Assembly (NCBI RefSeq): GCF_034120055.1
Contig: NZ_CP139368.1
Span: forward strand, 2,852,001 to 2,916,000
From: Microbacterium rhizosphaerae
GTDB lineage: Bacteria > Actinomycetota > Actinomycetes > Actinomycetales > Microbacteriaceae
DNA: 64,000 bases
Reading direction: 5' to 3'
Every line of letters begins with the position of its first letter. Position 1 is the first letter of the stretch. Shown piece by piece: positions 27,477-36,466 of the stretch. The notes below the pieces were generated by a model. The model made no database searches. It was not told where the DNA came from and worked only from the letters and a program-made list of their open reading frames with translations. Made by a program: the position numbers and the translations under genes.

Positions 27477-27530
27477 CGACGATAGATCCTAAAGCCTTCT
27501 TGCGCAAGACTTCTTTAGGGTCTATCGTCG
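27477..27530. promoter_or_regulatory. 54-bp symmetric element with two mirror-image promoters
   Basis: Arms 27477-27494 and 27513-27530 match at 17 of 18 positions and share their centre with an inner perfect 12-bp palindrome TCTTGCGCAAGA (27498-27509). Each strand carries TTGCGC, 17 bases, TATCGT: minus -35 at 27502-27507 and -10 at 27479-27484; plus -35 at 27500-27505 and -10 at 27523-27528. The minus promoter drives the ArsR-like gene. The plus promoter points into the 3' end of the GH87 gene on its antisense strand. The repeated CTTTAGG arms are the probable repressor sites. Confidence 0.7.
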
Positions 27531-27542
27531 GCGCGATTCACC

Positions 27543-29552
27543 TCACCACGGCGAGGGCGCCGGCGGCGCGACGACGGGCGGACGATCGTCGCACGTGATC
27601 GTGTTCGGCAGCTCCCACGAAGCCATCCACGGCCCCGTCGTACCTCCGCCGTCGTTGCCGCCCAGGTCGCCGACCGAGAACTCGCTGCCGGCGGGCGTGA
27701 AGTGGAACGAGCCGCAGTTGTTGATGCCGACGGCGCCGACATTGCGGGCGTCGACGTTCTGGAACGTTGCCACCCCCGCCACCCGGGCGCTCAGCACGGA
27801 GGTCCCCGTGCCGTCGACGTGGATGTCCCGGAACGAGACACCGCTGATGGTGTACTGGTCCTTCACGGGCCAGTCGGCGACGAGCAGCACCGCGTTGTAC
27901 GTCGAGTCGAGGTAGTGGTCGCCGACCACGCGGATGCCGGAGATCGAGCCCTCGAGGGCGTAGATCCAGAGTGACCCGAGCCCGATCTTCCAGTTCAGCT
28001 CGAACGTCCCGGCGCGCACCGTCGTGTTGTCCTGGAACGTCAGCGTGCCCGCGAACGGGTGCGCGCCGAACCGCGAGCCGGCGTGCAGCGCGCTCCCCTC
28101 CCGGATCGTGTCGGCGACGAGGTTGCCCGACACCGTGTTGTCGGTGCCGCCGTAGACGGCGATGCCGTTGGCGAGGGTCGGGGTCTGCACCGTGTTGTGG
28201 TCGAAGACGTTCCGCGCGTTCGTCTGCGTCGTCCCGCCGAGCGACTCGGCCCACATCGCGAGGCCGTCATCGCCCGTGTTGCGGACGACGTTGTTCCGCA
28301 CGACCGAGTCCGTCACGCCGATGTGGAAGTTCAGGCCGTCGGCGATCGTGTCGGCGACCTGGTTGTCCGCGACGGTCACGTTCGACATCGGCCCGTCGAA
28401 CCAGAATCCCGCCTTCGTGTGATGGACGTACAGACCCGAGAACGACGAGTCGTGGAATGCGCCGCCGACCGCGTTGACCTGGTCGGTGTCGACGCGCTCG
28501 CGCACGTCGCCCACGATGGCGAAGCCGGACAGGTGCACGTTCGTGCTGCCGCCGGCCGCGGCATCCTTCCCGTAGAACCCGACTCCCGTGTGGACCGAGC
28601 CGTCGGGTGCCGGGGTGGAGAGCGTCACCTGTCGGCCGAACACGGTCGTGAACCAGCTGCCCGCACCCTGGATGCTCACGTCGTCGACGATGATGTGGCG
28701 GTCGACGCGGAAGCGCCCCGGGGGCAGCCACACGGTGGCTCCCGACGCGCGCGCGGCAGCGATGGCGCGATCGAACGCATCCGCCGACGACGTGCGGCCG
28801 CTCGGGTCCGCTCCGTACTTGACGACGTTCGCGATCTTGCCCTTCGGCGCCGGGGAGGGTGCGACGAGCTGGCTGTCCATGAGGTCGATGACCGTCCAGG
28901 CGACGCCCTCGGGAGCGGTGAGGCGCACCTTCTGCCCCGCGGGGTGGGTCTGACCGAGCAGGAGCCGCTCCTCGTCGTAGAACTTCATGGGGCGGAACGG
29001 CGTCGTCACCTGATAGTCGGGGCCGGGCACACAGGCGCACTCGGTGATCCACCAGTCGGGATGCAGCACGCCGGCGTTCGGGTCGTTCGTGAAGGGGTAG
29101 AGGTTGTAGAGGTACGAGTACTGCGACGTCATCGGCAGACTCGTCGTCTCGGCACCGGCGGTGACGCCGAGCTTCGCGGTGAGGCCACCGCCGGTCGGCG
29201 CATCCGGGATGCTGTAGCGCACCGTGATCGCATTCGCGGCCGCGGGCAGCGTGAACTCGACGTACTGGCCGGGCAGGAGCTTCACGGCTGTGCGCCCCGA
29301 CGCCTCGGCGGCGATGTCGTACGCGTCGCGGCTCGGCCCGAGGATCGTGCCGTTCGTGGCGGCGTTCTCGGCCTCCTGCTCGAGGAACGGCACCGTCGCG
29401 CCGCGCCCATGCACCAGCGCGGGATCCAGGGCCGCCCGCGTGACCACAGCACCCGGCGGGTCGGCGACCGCGGCGGGCGCCGCGGCGGCCAGCGTCGCGA
29501 GGGAGAGGGATGCCGCGGCCACTGCGGCGATGAGGGTTCGGGGTCGTGCCAT
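27543..29552 (-). CDS. Secreted GH87-type alpha-1,3-glucanase (mycodextranase-like)
   Basis: 669 residues. Signal peptide (residues 1-30, cleavage after AVA). Residues 55-230 form a carbohydrate-binding, beta-sandwich region (EQEAENAATNG; WWITECACVPGPDY). From 240 a right-handed beta helix starts (VVKYGADPSGRTSSADAFDRAI). Asp405 (ADGLNFH) and Asp428-Asp429 (NTGDDGLAMW) have the same 23-residue spacing as the three catalytic Asp of GH87 enzymes. These cut alpha-1,3-glucans such as fungal wall glucan or nigeran. It has its own promoter, stands alone and ends near the symmetric element at 27477-27530. Confidence 0.8.
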   Translation of the reverse strand: MARPRTLIAAVAAASLSLATLAAAAPAAVADPPGAVVTRAALDPALVHGRGATVPFLEQEAENAATNGTILGPSRDAYDIAAEASGRTAVKLLPGQYVEFTLPAAANAITVRYSIPDAPTGGGLTAKLGVTAGAETTSLPMTSQYSYLYNLYPFTNDPNAGVLHPDWWITECACVPGPDYQVTTPFRPMKFYDEERLLLGQTHPAGQKVRLTAPEGVAWTVIDLMDSQLVAPSPAPKGKIANVVKYGADPSGRTSSADAFDRAIAAARASGATVWLPPGRFRVDRHIIVDDVSIQGAGSWFTTVFGRQVTLSTPAPDGSVHTGVGFYGKDAAAGGSTNVHLSGFAIVGDVRERVDTDQVNAVGGAFHDSSFSGLYVHHTKAGFWFDGPMSNVTVADNQVADTIADGLNFHIGVTDSVVRNNVVRNTGDDGLAMWAESLGGTTQTNARNVFDHNTVQTPTLANGIAVYGGTDNTVSGNLVADTIREGSALHAGSRFGAHPFAGTLTFQDNTTVRAGTFELNWKIGLGSLWIYALEGSISGIRVVGDHYLDSTYNAVLLVADWPVKDQYTISGVSFRDIHVDGTGTSVLSARVAGVATFQNVDARNVGAVGINNCGSFHFTPAGSEFSVGDLGGNDGGGTTGPWMASWELPNTITCDDRPPVVAPPAPSPW

Positions 29553-29600
29553 GTCGACTCGCTTCTCGGAGGGGCCGGGCGACGATGCCCGATCGCGCTC

Positions 29601-29630
29601 AATCTAGAGCCGGATCAGTCCCACCCTCAA
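29601..29630 (-). promoter_or_regulatory. Promoter of the GH87 gene
   Basis: On the minus strand: -35 TTGAGG (29625-29630), 18 bases, -10 TAGATT (29601-29606), about 48 bases before ATG 29552. Confidence 0.5.
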
Positions 29631-29665
29631 GCGGATATCACGAAGTTCCGTCATTTCATTCGTTT

Positions 29666-29684
29666 CTTGCGCTGTGCGCGCAAG
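29666..29684. repeat. Inverted repeat CTTGCGC-N5-GCGCAAG
   Basis: Perfect 7-bp arms with a 5-base loop between the antiporter 3' end and the GH87 promoter. It may end antiporter transcription or serve as a binding site; the half-site resembles the centre of the element at 27498-27509. Confidence 0.4.
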
Positions 29685-29709
29685 CGACTGCAAGAGTTGC
29701 GCGATTGCG

Positions 29710-30873
29710 TCAGGCGCTCCGCGGCGCGGCGCTGCCGTCCGCCGCGCGCTTCGCGCGCCGCGAGGCGAGTCCCGTCGCGACCGCCGAGGTGGCGACCGTG
29801 AGCAGGGCGCCGAGCAGGATGGCCGCGCCTTCGCCCGGCTGCAGCGCACGGGTCTGGATGCCGAGAGCCACGGCTGCGATCGGCACGCCGAGCTGCCCGG
29901 CGGACGCGACCGCCTGCAGCCAGGGCAGGCCGACGGCGCGGGCCGCGAGGTGCGCCACGACGGCGCCGAGTCCGAGCAGCGCCCCGAGAAGAACCATGCT
30001 CGGGTGGTCGACGAAGGCGCGCAGGTCGATGGATGCGCCGAGCCACACGAAGAACAGCGGAGCGAAGAAGCCCTCGGTGATGCCGAAGAGCTGCCGCGCG
30101 AGCCTGCGGGGCTCCCCCACCGCGGCGAGCACGAGCCCGAGCGAGAAGCCGGCCACCATGACCGACACGTGCGTGAACTGGGCGATGGCGGCCAGGACGA
30201 ACAGGATCAGCAGGCTGATCCGCAGCTCGAGCGCGAAGTGGCGCCGCTCGGAGAAATGGTGCACGCGGCGCCACGCGCCCGAGCGGTGGGCCCGGTGGAG
30301 CACGACGCCGAGGATGATCGCGATGGACGTGATCGTCAGCGCGCCGAGCGCCGCGTCCAGGGCGCGGACCGGATCCATGACGAGCGGCAGTGCCACGATC
30401 GCGGCGATGTCCGCGACCGCGATCTGCGCGATCAGCCGAGGGGCCGAGGTCGCGGCGATGCCGAGCGAGTCCAGCATCGGCAGCACCAGCGCCGCGGACG
30501 ACGACGCGAGCAGCACCGCGTACAGCAAGCCGTGCGGCGAGTGGACGGCCAGTGCGATCAGCGGTCCCAGGATCGCCGCCACGACGCCCACGACCGCGGC
30601 GCCCAGCACACCCCAGCCCACCGCACCGCGCACGCCGCGGTCGCGCACCGGGATCTCCGAGCCGATGACGAGCATCGTGAGCCCGAAGCCGATGGAGGCG
30701 AACAGTGTCAGCGTCGGATCCGTCGGCTCCACCAGCCGGAACCCCGAGGTCCCGATGACGAGGCCCGCCAGCAGCTCGCCGATGACGAGGGGGACGCGCC
30801 ATCCCTCCCGCGCCGCCAGGAGCGGACCCGCGAGCCCCGCCAGCACGATCAGTGCGAGGGTCGAGTAGGTCAC
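29710..30873 (-). CDS. CPA2-type cation:proton antiporter
   Basis: 387 residues with about 12 membrane helices, no TrkA domain. Family features: VPLVIGELLAGLVIGTSG near residue 27, GFGLTMLVIGSEI, AQIAVADIAAIVALPLV (the central acidic motif region, here VAD) and FFAPLFFVWLGASIDL near 270. Such proteins exchange Na+ or K+ for H+. The GTG start 30873 is fixed by a TACCGT box 6 bases upstream. It stands between the GH87 and the amino acid permease genes on the same strand. Confidence 0.87.
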   Translation of the reverse strand: MTYSTLALIVLAGLAGPLLAAREGWRVPLVIGELLAGLVIGTSGFRLVEPTDPTLTLFASIGFGLTMLVIGSEIPVRDRGVRGAVGWGVLGAAVVGVVAAILGPLIALAVHSPHGLLYAVLLASSSAALVLPMLDSLGIAATSAPRLIAQIAVADIAAIVALPLVMDPVRALDAALGALTITSIAIILGVVLHRAHRSGAWRRVHHFSERRHFALELRISLLILFVLAAIAQFTHVSVMVAGFSLGLVLAAVGEPRRLARQLFGITEGFFAPLFFVWLGASIDLRAFVDHPSMVLLGALLGLGAVVAHLAARAVGLPWLQAVASAGQLGVPIAAVALGIQTRALQPGEGAAILLGALLTVATSAVATGLASRRAKRAADGSAAPRSA

Positions 30874-30879
30874 GCCGCC

Positions 30880-30885
30880 ACGGTA
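30880..30885 (-). promoter_or_regulatory. -10 box TACCGT before the CPA2 antiporter gene
   Basis: On the minus strand, 6 bases before GTG 30873; directly behind the permease terminator. Confidence 0.45.
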
Positions 30886-30899
30886 CCGCGCCTACGAAC

Positions 30900-30930
30900 G
30901 GGGGGACGGATGCCACGGCATCCGCCCCCC
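30900..30930 (-). terminator. Strong hairpin after the amino acid permease gene
   Basis: Left arm GGGGGG-A-CGGATGCC and right arm GGCATCCG-CCCCCC pair over 14 bp with one bulged A and a 2-base loop. It lies 20 bases after the permease stop and separates it from the antiporter promoter. Confidence 0.65.
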
Positions 30931-30950
30931 CGTCGCGATGGTTCAGCGCA

Positions 30951-32417
30951 TCACGCCTCGAAGTCGGCGGGCACCTCGAGCGGCTTGCGCGTGAAGTACG
31001 TCTCCTTCGCCTTGCGGTAGAAGAGCGCGAGCGGGATGAGGCCGATGACAATCAGACCGAGGCCGAGGACGTTCACCACGAGATCGTTGTTCGGGATGGC
31101 CGCGAAGAAGATGTACATCATGAAGAGCGCACCCACTGCCGGCCAGAGGCCGATCAGGATGAAGTTCTTCACGGATTTGAAGAGCACCTTGCGGAATCCG
31201 ATCACGACGGCGAAGCCGGCCAGCGAGTAGTAGAACGCGATCTGCAGGCCGATCGACGAGATCGCCCAGCCGAGGATCTGTCCCACGCTGTCGCCGAAGA
31301 CGTTCGCCAGGACGAACAGCACGAGCGAGACGGCCACGACGACGAGCGTCGCGAACACCGGCGTCTTCCAGCGGCGGTTGATCTTGCCGAAGGCGAACGG
31401 GATGGTGCGGGCGCGCCCCATCGCGAACAGGGTGCGGCTCACCTGCACGAGCGTGGTCTCCAGCGTCGCGATCGTCGACAGGGCGACCGCGATGATCATG
31501 ATCTTGCCACCGATACCGGGCATGATCGCGTTGCCGAGCACGTCGAGGATGTTCGCCGCGTTGTCTTCGATCGTCTTCCCCGGCAGCAGCACGAGCGTCG
31601 TCGTCGTGTAGATCTCGAACAGGATGAACACGATGATGATGCCGAGGATGCCGGCGAGGCCCGTCGTCTTGTGCGCATTCTTCGTCTCCTCGCCGAGGTT
31701 GGCGGTGACGTCCCAGCCCCAGTAGTAGAAGGCGGCGATGAGCGCGGCCGACACGAAGACACCCGCGCCGGTGAGGTGCCCGAAGCCGAACCAGCTCCAC
31801 GAGAAGGCCTCGCCGGGGTGGCTCGAGCTGAAGAGCTTCGGCAGCGCGAGCGCGGCGAACACGACGAGGATGCCGACCTCGATGGTCGACATGATCCACT
31901 GGGCCCGCTCGGTCGTGTGGACGCCGAAGATCACGGCCGCGGCCATGACGAGGAACCACACGGAGCCCACGAGCGTCACGAGCAGCGTGTTGTTGGCCTG
32001 ATCGGGTGCGAACAGCGACACGGTCATCGCGCCGGCAGGCAGGGCGCCCGCGACCATGAAGATGGTCGCCGAGATGACGACGGCCCATCCGGCGAGGAAG
32101 CCCAGCCACGGGGTGAGGCCGCGGGCGACCCACGAGAACGAGGCACCCGCGTGCGAGTCGACACGCGCGAGGTAGCTGAACGCGAAGGCGATGCCGAGCA
32201 TCGGGATGCCGCACCACAGCAGCGCGGCCGGAGCGCCGACGCCGGCGGCGCCGATCAGCAGAGCCGTGCTCGCGGCGATGGAGTACGCGGGCGCACTGCC
32301 CGCGACGGCCATGAGGGTCGATCCGGCCTTGGACACGCCACCGGCTTGCAGCGCGTGTTCCTCGTACTCGATCGCCCGTTGGTGAGACGTCGCCGTCTCG
32401 AGGTTTTCATGCGTCAT
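30951..32417 (-). CDS. APC-family amino acid permease
   Basis: 488 residues with 12 predicted membrane helices. The first helix block is MAVAGSAPAYSIAASTALLIGAAG, followed by SHAGASFSWVARGLTPWLGFLAGW and, near residue 215, the helix-6 region FYYWGWDVTANLGEETKNA. The pattern fits the amino acid/polyamine/organocation family; the substrate is not evident. Start ATG 32417. A promoter lies about 40 bases upstream and a strong hairpin follows the stop, so it is a single-gene unit. Confidence 0.88.
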   Translation of the reverse strand: MTHENLETATSHQRAIEYEEHALQAGGVSKAGSTLMAVAGSAPAYSIAASTALLIGAAGVGAPAALLWCGIPMLGIAFAFSYLARVDSHAGASFSWVARGLTPWLGFLAGWAVVISATIFMVAGALPAGAMTVSLFAPDQANNTLLVTLVGSVWFLVMAAAVIFGVHTTERAQWIMSTIEVGILVVFAALALPKLFSSSHPGEAFSWSWFGFGHLTGAGVFVSAALIAAFYYWGWDVTANLGEETKNAHKTTGLAGILGIIIVFILFEIYTTTTLVLLPGKTIEDNAANILDVLGNAIMPGIGGKIMIIAVALSTIATLETTLVQVSRTLFAMGRARTIPFAFGKINRRWKTPVFATLVVVAVSLVLFVLANVFGDSVGQILGWAISSIGLQIAFYYSLAGFAVVIGFRKVLFKSVKNFILIGLWPAVGALFMMYIFFAAIPNNDLVVNVLGLGLIVIGLIPLALFYRKAKETYFTRKPLEVPADFEA

Positions 32418-32457
32418 TGCATCCCTGTCTTCTTCGGGTTTTGGGGAGGACGGAGTG

Positions 32458-32485
32458 ACGCTAGCACGACAATCGGTCCGGACAA
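32458..32485 (-). promoter_or_regulatory. Promoter of the APC permease
   Basis: On the minus strand: -35 TTGTCC (32480-32485), 16 bases, -10 TAGCGT (32458-32463). A small dyad TGTAC-N5-GTACA lies further upstream at 32518-32532. Confidence 0.5.
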
Positions 32486-32571
32486 CACACCCCTACGGCG
32501 AACTGGACGTTACAGCTTGTACGGGACGTACAGTGCTTCAGGACACATCGGCGCCGTCGTGCACGCGCTTC

Positions 32572-34581
32572 TCAGACGACGTGGACGGCCGGGCGCCGGC
32601 GGACGTCGTGCTCGGCCTCCCGCAGGACCTCCCGGGTGACGGGGGCGACCTCCCCCACGCCGGTGATGAGGTATCGCCACATGTTCGACACGGGGTTCCC
32701 CTCGGTCCATTCGAAGTACACGGTCGGGGCGACGCCGGTCAGGTCGCGCGCGGCCAGGAGCACCGCCGCGATGGTGTTGGGGACGTTCGCGCTCGTGACC
32801 TTCAGCACGCGGTACCCGTACTTCTTCACGCCGCGGACGAGGAGGTCCTCCTCGAAATCGGAGGAGTCGCTGGGATGCACCTCGAGGAAGATCGTCCTCG
32901 CCTCCCCCGGGATGTTGCTGAACCTGCGCTCGTCCTCGTCCTTCTTCGAGTACTCGCGGTTCACGTCGACGTGCGGCTCGTGCGCGATGATGTGCAGCGC
33001 TCCCGTCGCGGCATCGCCGAGGAGGAACTGCTGGGCCGCCGCATCCAGTGTCACCGACGTCGCGCGCAGCTGGAACGACCGTCCGACGCGCGAGACGAGC
33101 GAGATGACGAGGATGCCGATGATGAACAGGGTCGCGATGCGGATGCCGTCGGGACGCTCGAAGACGTTGAGCACCGTCGTGTAGATGAAGACGGCGGTGA
33201 CCGCGCCGAAGCCGACCACCCGTGCACGCTGCCGCTTGCGCCACGCGGACGCCGCCACGGCGAAGGAGGCGGACGTGATGAGCACCAGCACGCCGGTGGC
33301 GTAGGCGCCGCCCTGCGCATCCACGTTGGCGTCGAACACGATCGTGATGAGGAACGCGATGGCCGTGAACACGATGACGAGCGGTCGCACCGCCCGCGCC
33401 CACTGCGGAGCCATCCCGTAGCGCGGCAGGTAGCGCGGCACCAGGTTCAGCAGGCCCGCCATCGCGGACGCGCCGGCGAACCACAGGATGAGGATCGTGC
33501 TGATGTCGTAGAACGTGCCGAAGACGGGTCCGATGTACTCGTGCGCGATGTAGGCCAGCGCCCGGCCGTTCGCCGGGCCGCCCGGCTGGAAGTCCTTCTG
33601 CGGGATGAGGAACGTCGTCATGAAGCTCGACGCGATGAGGAAGACGCTCATGATGAGGGCGGCGGTCGTCAGCAGTCGACCCGCACCGAGGATGCGCTTC
33701 TTCGGGTAGTCGTCGGGGTCGGTCTCAGATCCCTTGATCTGCGGCATGACCGCGACGCCGGTCTCGAATCCGGACAGTCCCAGCGCGAGCTTGGGAAAGA
33801 CGATCAGCGAGATGGCGACGACGGTCCACGGGCTGCCGTGGATCTGCGTGAGCGCCGCCCACCAGTCCGTGACGACGATCGGGTTCTGCACCACGTGCTC
33901 GATCCCGACGACCACGACGACGGCGTTGAGGGCCAGATAGACGAACACGAGGATGACGGCGACCCCGATCGCCTCCTGGAAGCCGCGCAGGAAGACGACG
34001 CCGAGAAGCGCGATCAGCGTCAGCGTGATCCACATGTTCCCGTTGTGGAACCACGACGGCGCGAGCGGGTTCTCGATCGCGTGGGCCGCGGCATCCGCCG
34101 CCGACAGCGTGATGGTGATCATGAAGTCCGTCGCCGCGAAACCCAACAGGATGAGGACGAAGATCTTGCCCGCCCACCACGGCAGCAGGCGCTCCAGCAT
34201 CGCGATGGAGCCGGAGCCCCGGAAGCTCTCGCGTGCGACGCGCCGATACACGGGCAGCGCTCCGAGGAGCGTGAGCGCGACCAGCACGATGGTGGCGAAC
34301 GGCGAGATGAAGCCGGCGGCGAGGGCCGCGATCGCCGGCTGATAGCCGAGGGTCGAGAAGTAGTCCAGACCCGTGAGGCACATGACGCGCCACCACGAAC
34401 TCTGCTTCTCCGCGTGCTTGGCGTGCGGCCCCTGGTGGCCGCCGGTGTCGTCGATCAGGCCCTTCATGAACCAGTCGCGGACGGGCCGGCGCCGCTCGGC
34501 GCGACCGGTGCCGCCGAGAAGGGTCACGGACCCGTCGGGCGACGGAACCGGGGCTCCGGCCTGTGTCGTGTCGATGGCCAT
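32572..34581 (-). CDS. APC-superfamily transporter with a C-terminal cytosolic domain (possible K+ importer)
   Basis: 669 residues. After a 60-residue charged N-terminus come about 12 membrane helices beginning [20 protein letters not shown], with [20 protein letters not shown] near residue 265. The last 170 residues are soluble ([36 protein letters not shown]). This size and layout recall KimA-like potassium importers more than ordinary amino acid permeases, but I cannot assign the substrate. GAGGAG precedes ATG 34581, and a TACGCT box lies about 20 bases further up. No riboswitch-sized leader is present. Confidence 0.8.
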   Translation of the reverse strand: MAIDTTQAGAPVPSPDGSVTLLGGTGRAERRRPVRDWFMKGLIDDTGGHQGPHAKHAEKQSSWWRVMCLTGLDYFSTLGYQPAIAALAAGFISPFATIVLVALTLLGALPVYRRVARESFRGSGSIAMLERLLPWWAGKIFVLILLGFAATDFMITITLSAADAAAHAIENPLAPSWFHNGNMWITLTLIALLGVVFLRGFQEAIGVAVILVFVYLALNAVVVVVGIEHVVQNPIVVTDWWAALTQIHGSPWTVVAISLIVFPKLALGLSGFETGVAVMPQIKGSETDPDDYPKKRILGAGRLLTTAALIMSVFLIASSFMTTFLIPQKDFQPGGPANGRALAYIAHEYIGPVFGTFYDISTILILWFAGASAMAGLLNLVPRYLPRYGMAPQWARAVRPLVIVFTAIAFLITIVFDANVDAQGGAYATGVLVLITSASFAVAASAWRKRQRARVVGFGAVTAVFIYTTVLNVFERPDGIRIATLFIIGILVISLVSRVGRSFQLRATSVTLDAAAQQFLLGDAATGALHIIAHEPHVDVNREYSKKDEDERRFSNIPGEARTIFLEVHPSDSSDFEEDLLVRGVKKYGYRVLKVTSANVPNTIAAVLLAARDLTGVAPTVYFEWTEGNPVSNMWRYLITGVGEVAPVTREVLREAEHDVRRRPAVHVV

Positions 34582-34681
34582 GGCTCCTCGTTCCGCTTCA
34601 GCGACCTTCGAGCGTACCCCTTTTCACCCCGCTCTTCACGGTGAGAAGGCATCGAGCATCCGAAGACGACCGGTGCGTCAA

Positions 34682-34714
34682 AACCCCCGGCAGCGACTGC
34701 TGACCGGGGGTTTC
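34682..34714 (-). terminator. Terminator of the tRNA-Ala gene
   Basis: Perfect 10-bp arms (34682-34691 and 34705-34714) with a 13-base loop; on the minus strand the stem ends in a GGGGGTTTT run, the rho-independent form, right behind the tRNA. Confidence 0.85.
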
Positions 34715-34719
34715 TCGGT

Positions 34720-34792
34720 GGACCTGAGGGGATTCGAACCCCTGACCTCTTCATTGCGAACGAAGCGCGCTACCAACTGCGCCACAGGCCCG
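34720..34792 (-). tRNA. tRNA-Ala (anticodon CGC)
   Basis: 73-base cloverleaf on the minus strand. The acceptor stem GGGCCTG/CAGGTCC contains the G3-U70 wobble pair that identifies alanine tRNAs. The anticodon loop TTCGCAA carries CGC (reads GCG). The T-loop GGTTCGAATCC is canonical and the discriminator base is A. The 3' CCA is not encoded (ACCG follows), so it must be added after transcription. A hairpin terminator follows directly. Confidence 0.96.
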
Positions 34793-34855
34793 TGAACCTC
34801 AGAAAGACTATCACGTCGCTGAGGATGCTCCTGCACCGCAGGCCGTGCCCGGCGA

Positions 34856-35743
34856 CTACCCCGCGGCCCTCCGCCGGAGCAGCTCGCGCACGTGCGCTTC
34901 GATCTCGGCGTCGTCCGCAGCGGGTCGCAGCTGGGGCGGGCGACGGCGCTCCGCCTCGGCGCGCAGGGCCTCTTCGAGGGCCGCCTGACGCAGCGCTTCG
35001 CGGGCATCGACCACATCCCGCTCCACGGCCGCACGTGAGCCGGCACGGGCCGTCAGCGGACGCGGCAGCTGCCGCGGGGTCCACGCCGACGTCTGGTCCG
35101 CCAGCTCCTCCACGGTCTGCGGAGCGGGTGCCGGCACGTGCTCCGGCTCGGGCGCAGCATCCACCACCTGCTCATGCGCCACCGCACGCGATTCGACCCG
35201 CATCATGCGCGCGCGCACGAGCATGCACGCCAGCGCCACCACGACCGACGACCACAGCACGAGCTGGGCCCCGGTCGTCACGACCTCCCATGCGCCCCAC
35301 AGTGCGAGGCCGACGGCCGCGATCGCCGTGGTCGTCACCGTGAGTCGCGCGCGCCTGCGCGCGCGAGTGCGCCGGGCCTCCGGGGAGCGGCGGGCGGCGA
35401 CGCGGGCCGCCCGCTCGGACTCGCTCGCACGCAGCTGCTCGATCCGCGCCCGCTCCAGCTCGCCGCGCGCCTGCGCGAGCTCCGCCTCGTGCCGCGCCTC
35501 CTGCACCTGCTTCGCGAGCCTCTGCTGGGCGAGCGCCGTGCGCGCGCTCAGCTCGAGGTGCACCTCTTCCGGCGTCTCGCTCGTCTCGGCGAGCACGCGC
35601 AGCGCCTGATTCAGCCGCACCGCGTTGCGCTCCGCTGCGTCGAAGCGATACCGGCTGTGCATCGACGGCAGCAGATACACGAGCCACAGCAGCACGGCGA
35701 CGAGCGCGATGACGCCCCCGCCCAGAACCTGCCCCCCACCCAT
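34856..35743 (-). CDS. Coiled-coil membrane protein of unknown function
   Basis: 295 residues, not recognised. An N-terminal membrane helix (VIALVAVLLWLVYLLP) is followed by a long charged coiled coil (residues 35-125, repeats such as LAQARGELERARIEQLRASE), a basic patch RRTRARRRAR, then two more hydrophobic helices (140-185) and a Pro/Ala/Glu-rich tail ending in a second charged helix. The helices plus coil suggest a scaffold or sensor at the membrane. ATG 35743 has a TACCGT box 7 bases upstream; GTG 35752 is less likely. Similar proteins commonly lie near galU and a GNAT gene in actinobacteria (recalled, not checked). Confidence 0.7.
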   Translation of the reverse strand: MGGGQVLGGGVIALVAVLLWLVYLLPSMHSRYRFDAAERNAVRLNQALRVLAETSETPEEVHLELSARTALAQQRLAKQVQEARHEAELAQARGELERARIEQLRASESERAARVAARRSPEARRTRARRRARLTVTTTAIAAVGLALWGAWEVVTTGAQLVLWSSVVVALACMLVRARMMRVESRAVAHEQVVDAAPEPEHVPAPAPQTVEELADQTSAWTPRQLPRPLTARAGSRAAVERDVVDAREALRQAALEEALRAEAERRRPPQLRPAADDAEIEAHVRELLRRRAAG

Positions 35744-35750
35744 GGCATAC

Positions 35751-35756
35751 ACGGTA
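35751..35756 (-). promoter_or_regulatory. -10 box TACCGT before the coiled-coil gene
   Basis: On the minus strand, 7 bases before ATG 35743. Confidence 0.4.
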
Positions 35757-35819
35757 GGCGACAGCCGGGGCGGCCAGAGCCACCTTCCCGCGTGTCGCCC
35801 GAGCTCGCGTCAGGCCGGT

Positions 35820-36449
35820 TCAGGCATCGGCACGGTCCGACGGCGGCACCGTGGCGGCATCCCGCGGCGCCCGGCCCTCGATCCAGCGCGCCAAGACGCC
35901 CTCCGGCACCTCCTCGCGCACCAGCGCGAAGCAGTAGTGGTCGCGCCAGTCGCCGTCGATGTGGATGTACCGCTTGCGCAGCCCCTCGTACCGGAAGCCG
36001 AGCTTCTCGACGACGCGCAGGCTGGCGTGGTTCTCGGGGCGGATGCAGATCTCCATGCGGTGCAGGCGCAGCTCGCTGAAGCACACATCCGTGGCGAGTG
36101 CGACGGCGGTGGGCGTGATGCCGCGACCCGCATACCGCTGGGAAACCCAGTAGCCGATCGTCGCGGAGGCGAGCGAGCCGCGGGCGATGCCCCACACATT
36201 CAGCTGACCGGCGATCTCGCCGTCGTACTCCATGACGAACGGCACCCCGCCGCCGTCGCGGTACTGCTGCAGCAGGCGCCGGATGCCCATCCGCATGTCG
36301 AACGAGACGGGACCGTCCGGGCTCGTCGCCTCCCACGGCCGCAGCCATGACCGGTTCGACATGAGCTCGCTCTGCAGGATGCGCGCGTCCTTCGCGCGCA
36401 CGAGCCTGATCGAGACGGGACCGTGCAGTCGCGGACCGCTCAGCTCCAC
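35820..36449 (-). CDS. GNAT N-acetyltransferase (RimJ/RimL-like)
   Basis: 209 residues. The acetyl-CoA site is visible as WVSQRYAGRGITPTAVALATD near residue 125 and the RPENHASLRVVEKLGFRYEG motif near 158, both typical of RimJ-type enzymes that acetylate protein N-termini. The actual substrate is unknown. GTG 36449 is chosen with GGGAGG upstream; the frame is open further up but would overlap galU. It begins 17 bases after the galU stop and is probably co-transcribed with galU. Confidence 0.87.
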   Translation of the reverse strand: MELSGPRLHGPVSIRLVRAKDARILQSELMSNRSWLRPWEATSPDGPVSFDMRMGIRRLLQQYRDGGGVPFVMEYDGEIAGQLNVWGIARGSLASATIGYWVSQRYAGRGITPTAVALATDVCFSELRLHRMEICIRPENHASLRVVEKLGFRYEGLRKRYIHIDGDWRDHYCFALVREEVPEGVLARWIEGRAPRDAATVPPSDRADA

Positions 36450-36466
36450 GTGTCCCCTCCCACCCC

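Noticed and set aside
30951..34581. Duplicate genes or one split transporter
   Set aside because: The two APC proteins share little beyond the fold and have separate promoters; no frameshift joins them.
32418..34719. c-di-AMP riboswitch upstream of the APC transporters
   Set aside because: The probable start sites leave leaders of about 25-40 bases, too short for a riboswitch; no matching fold is seen.
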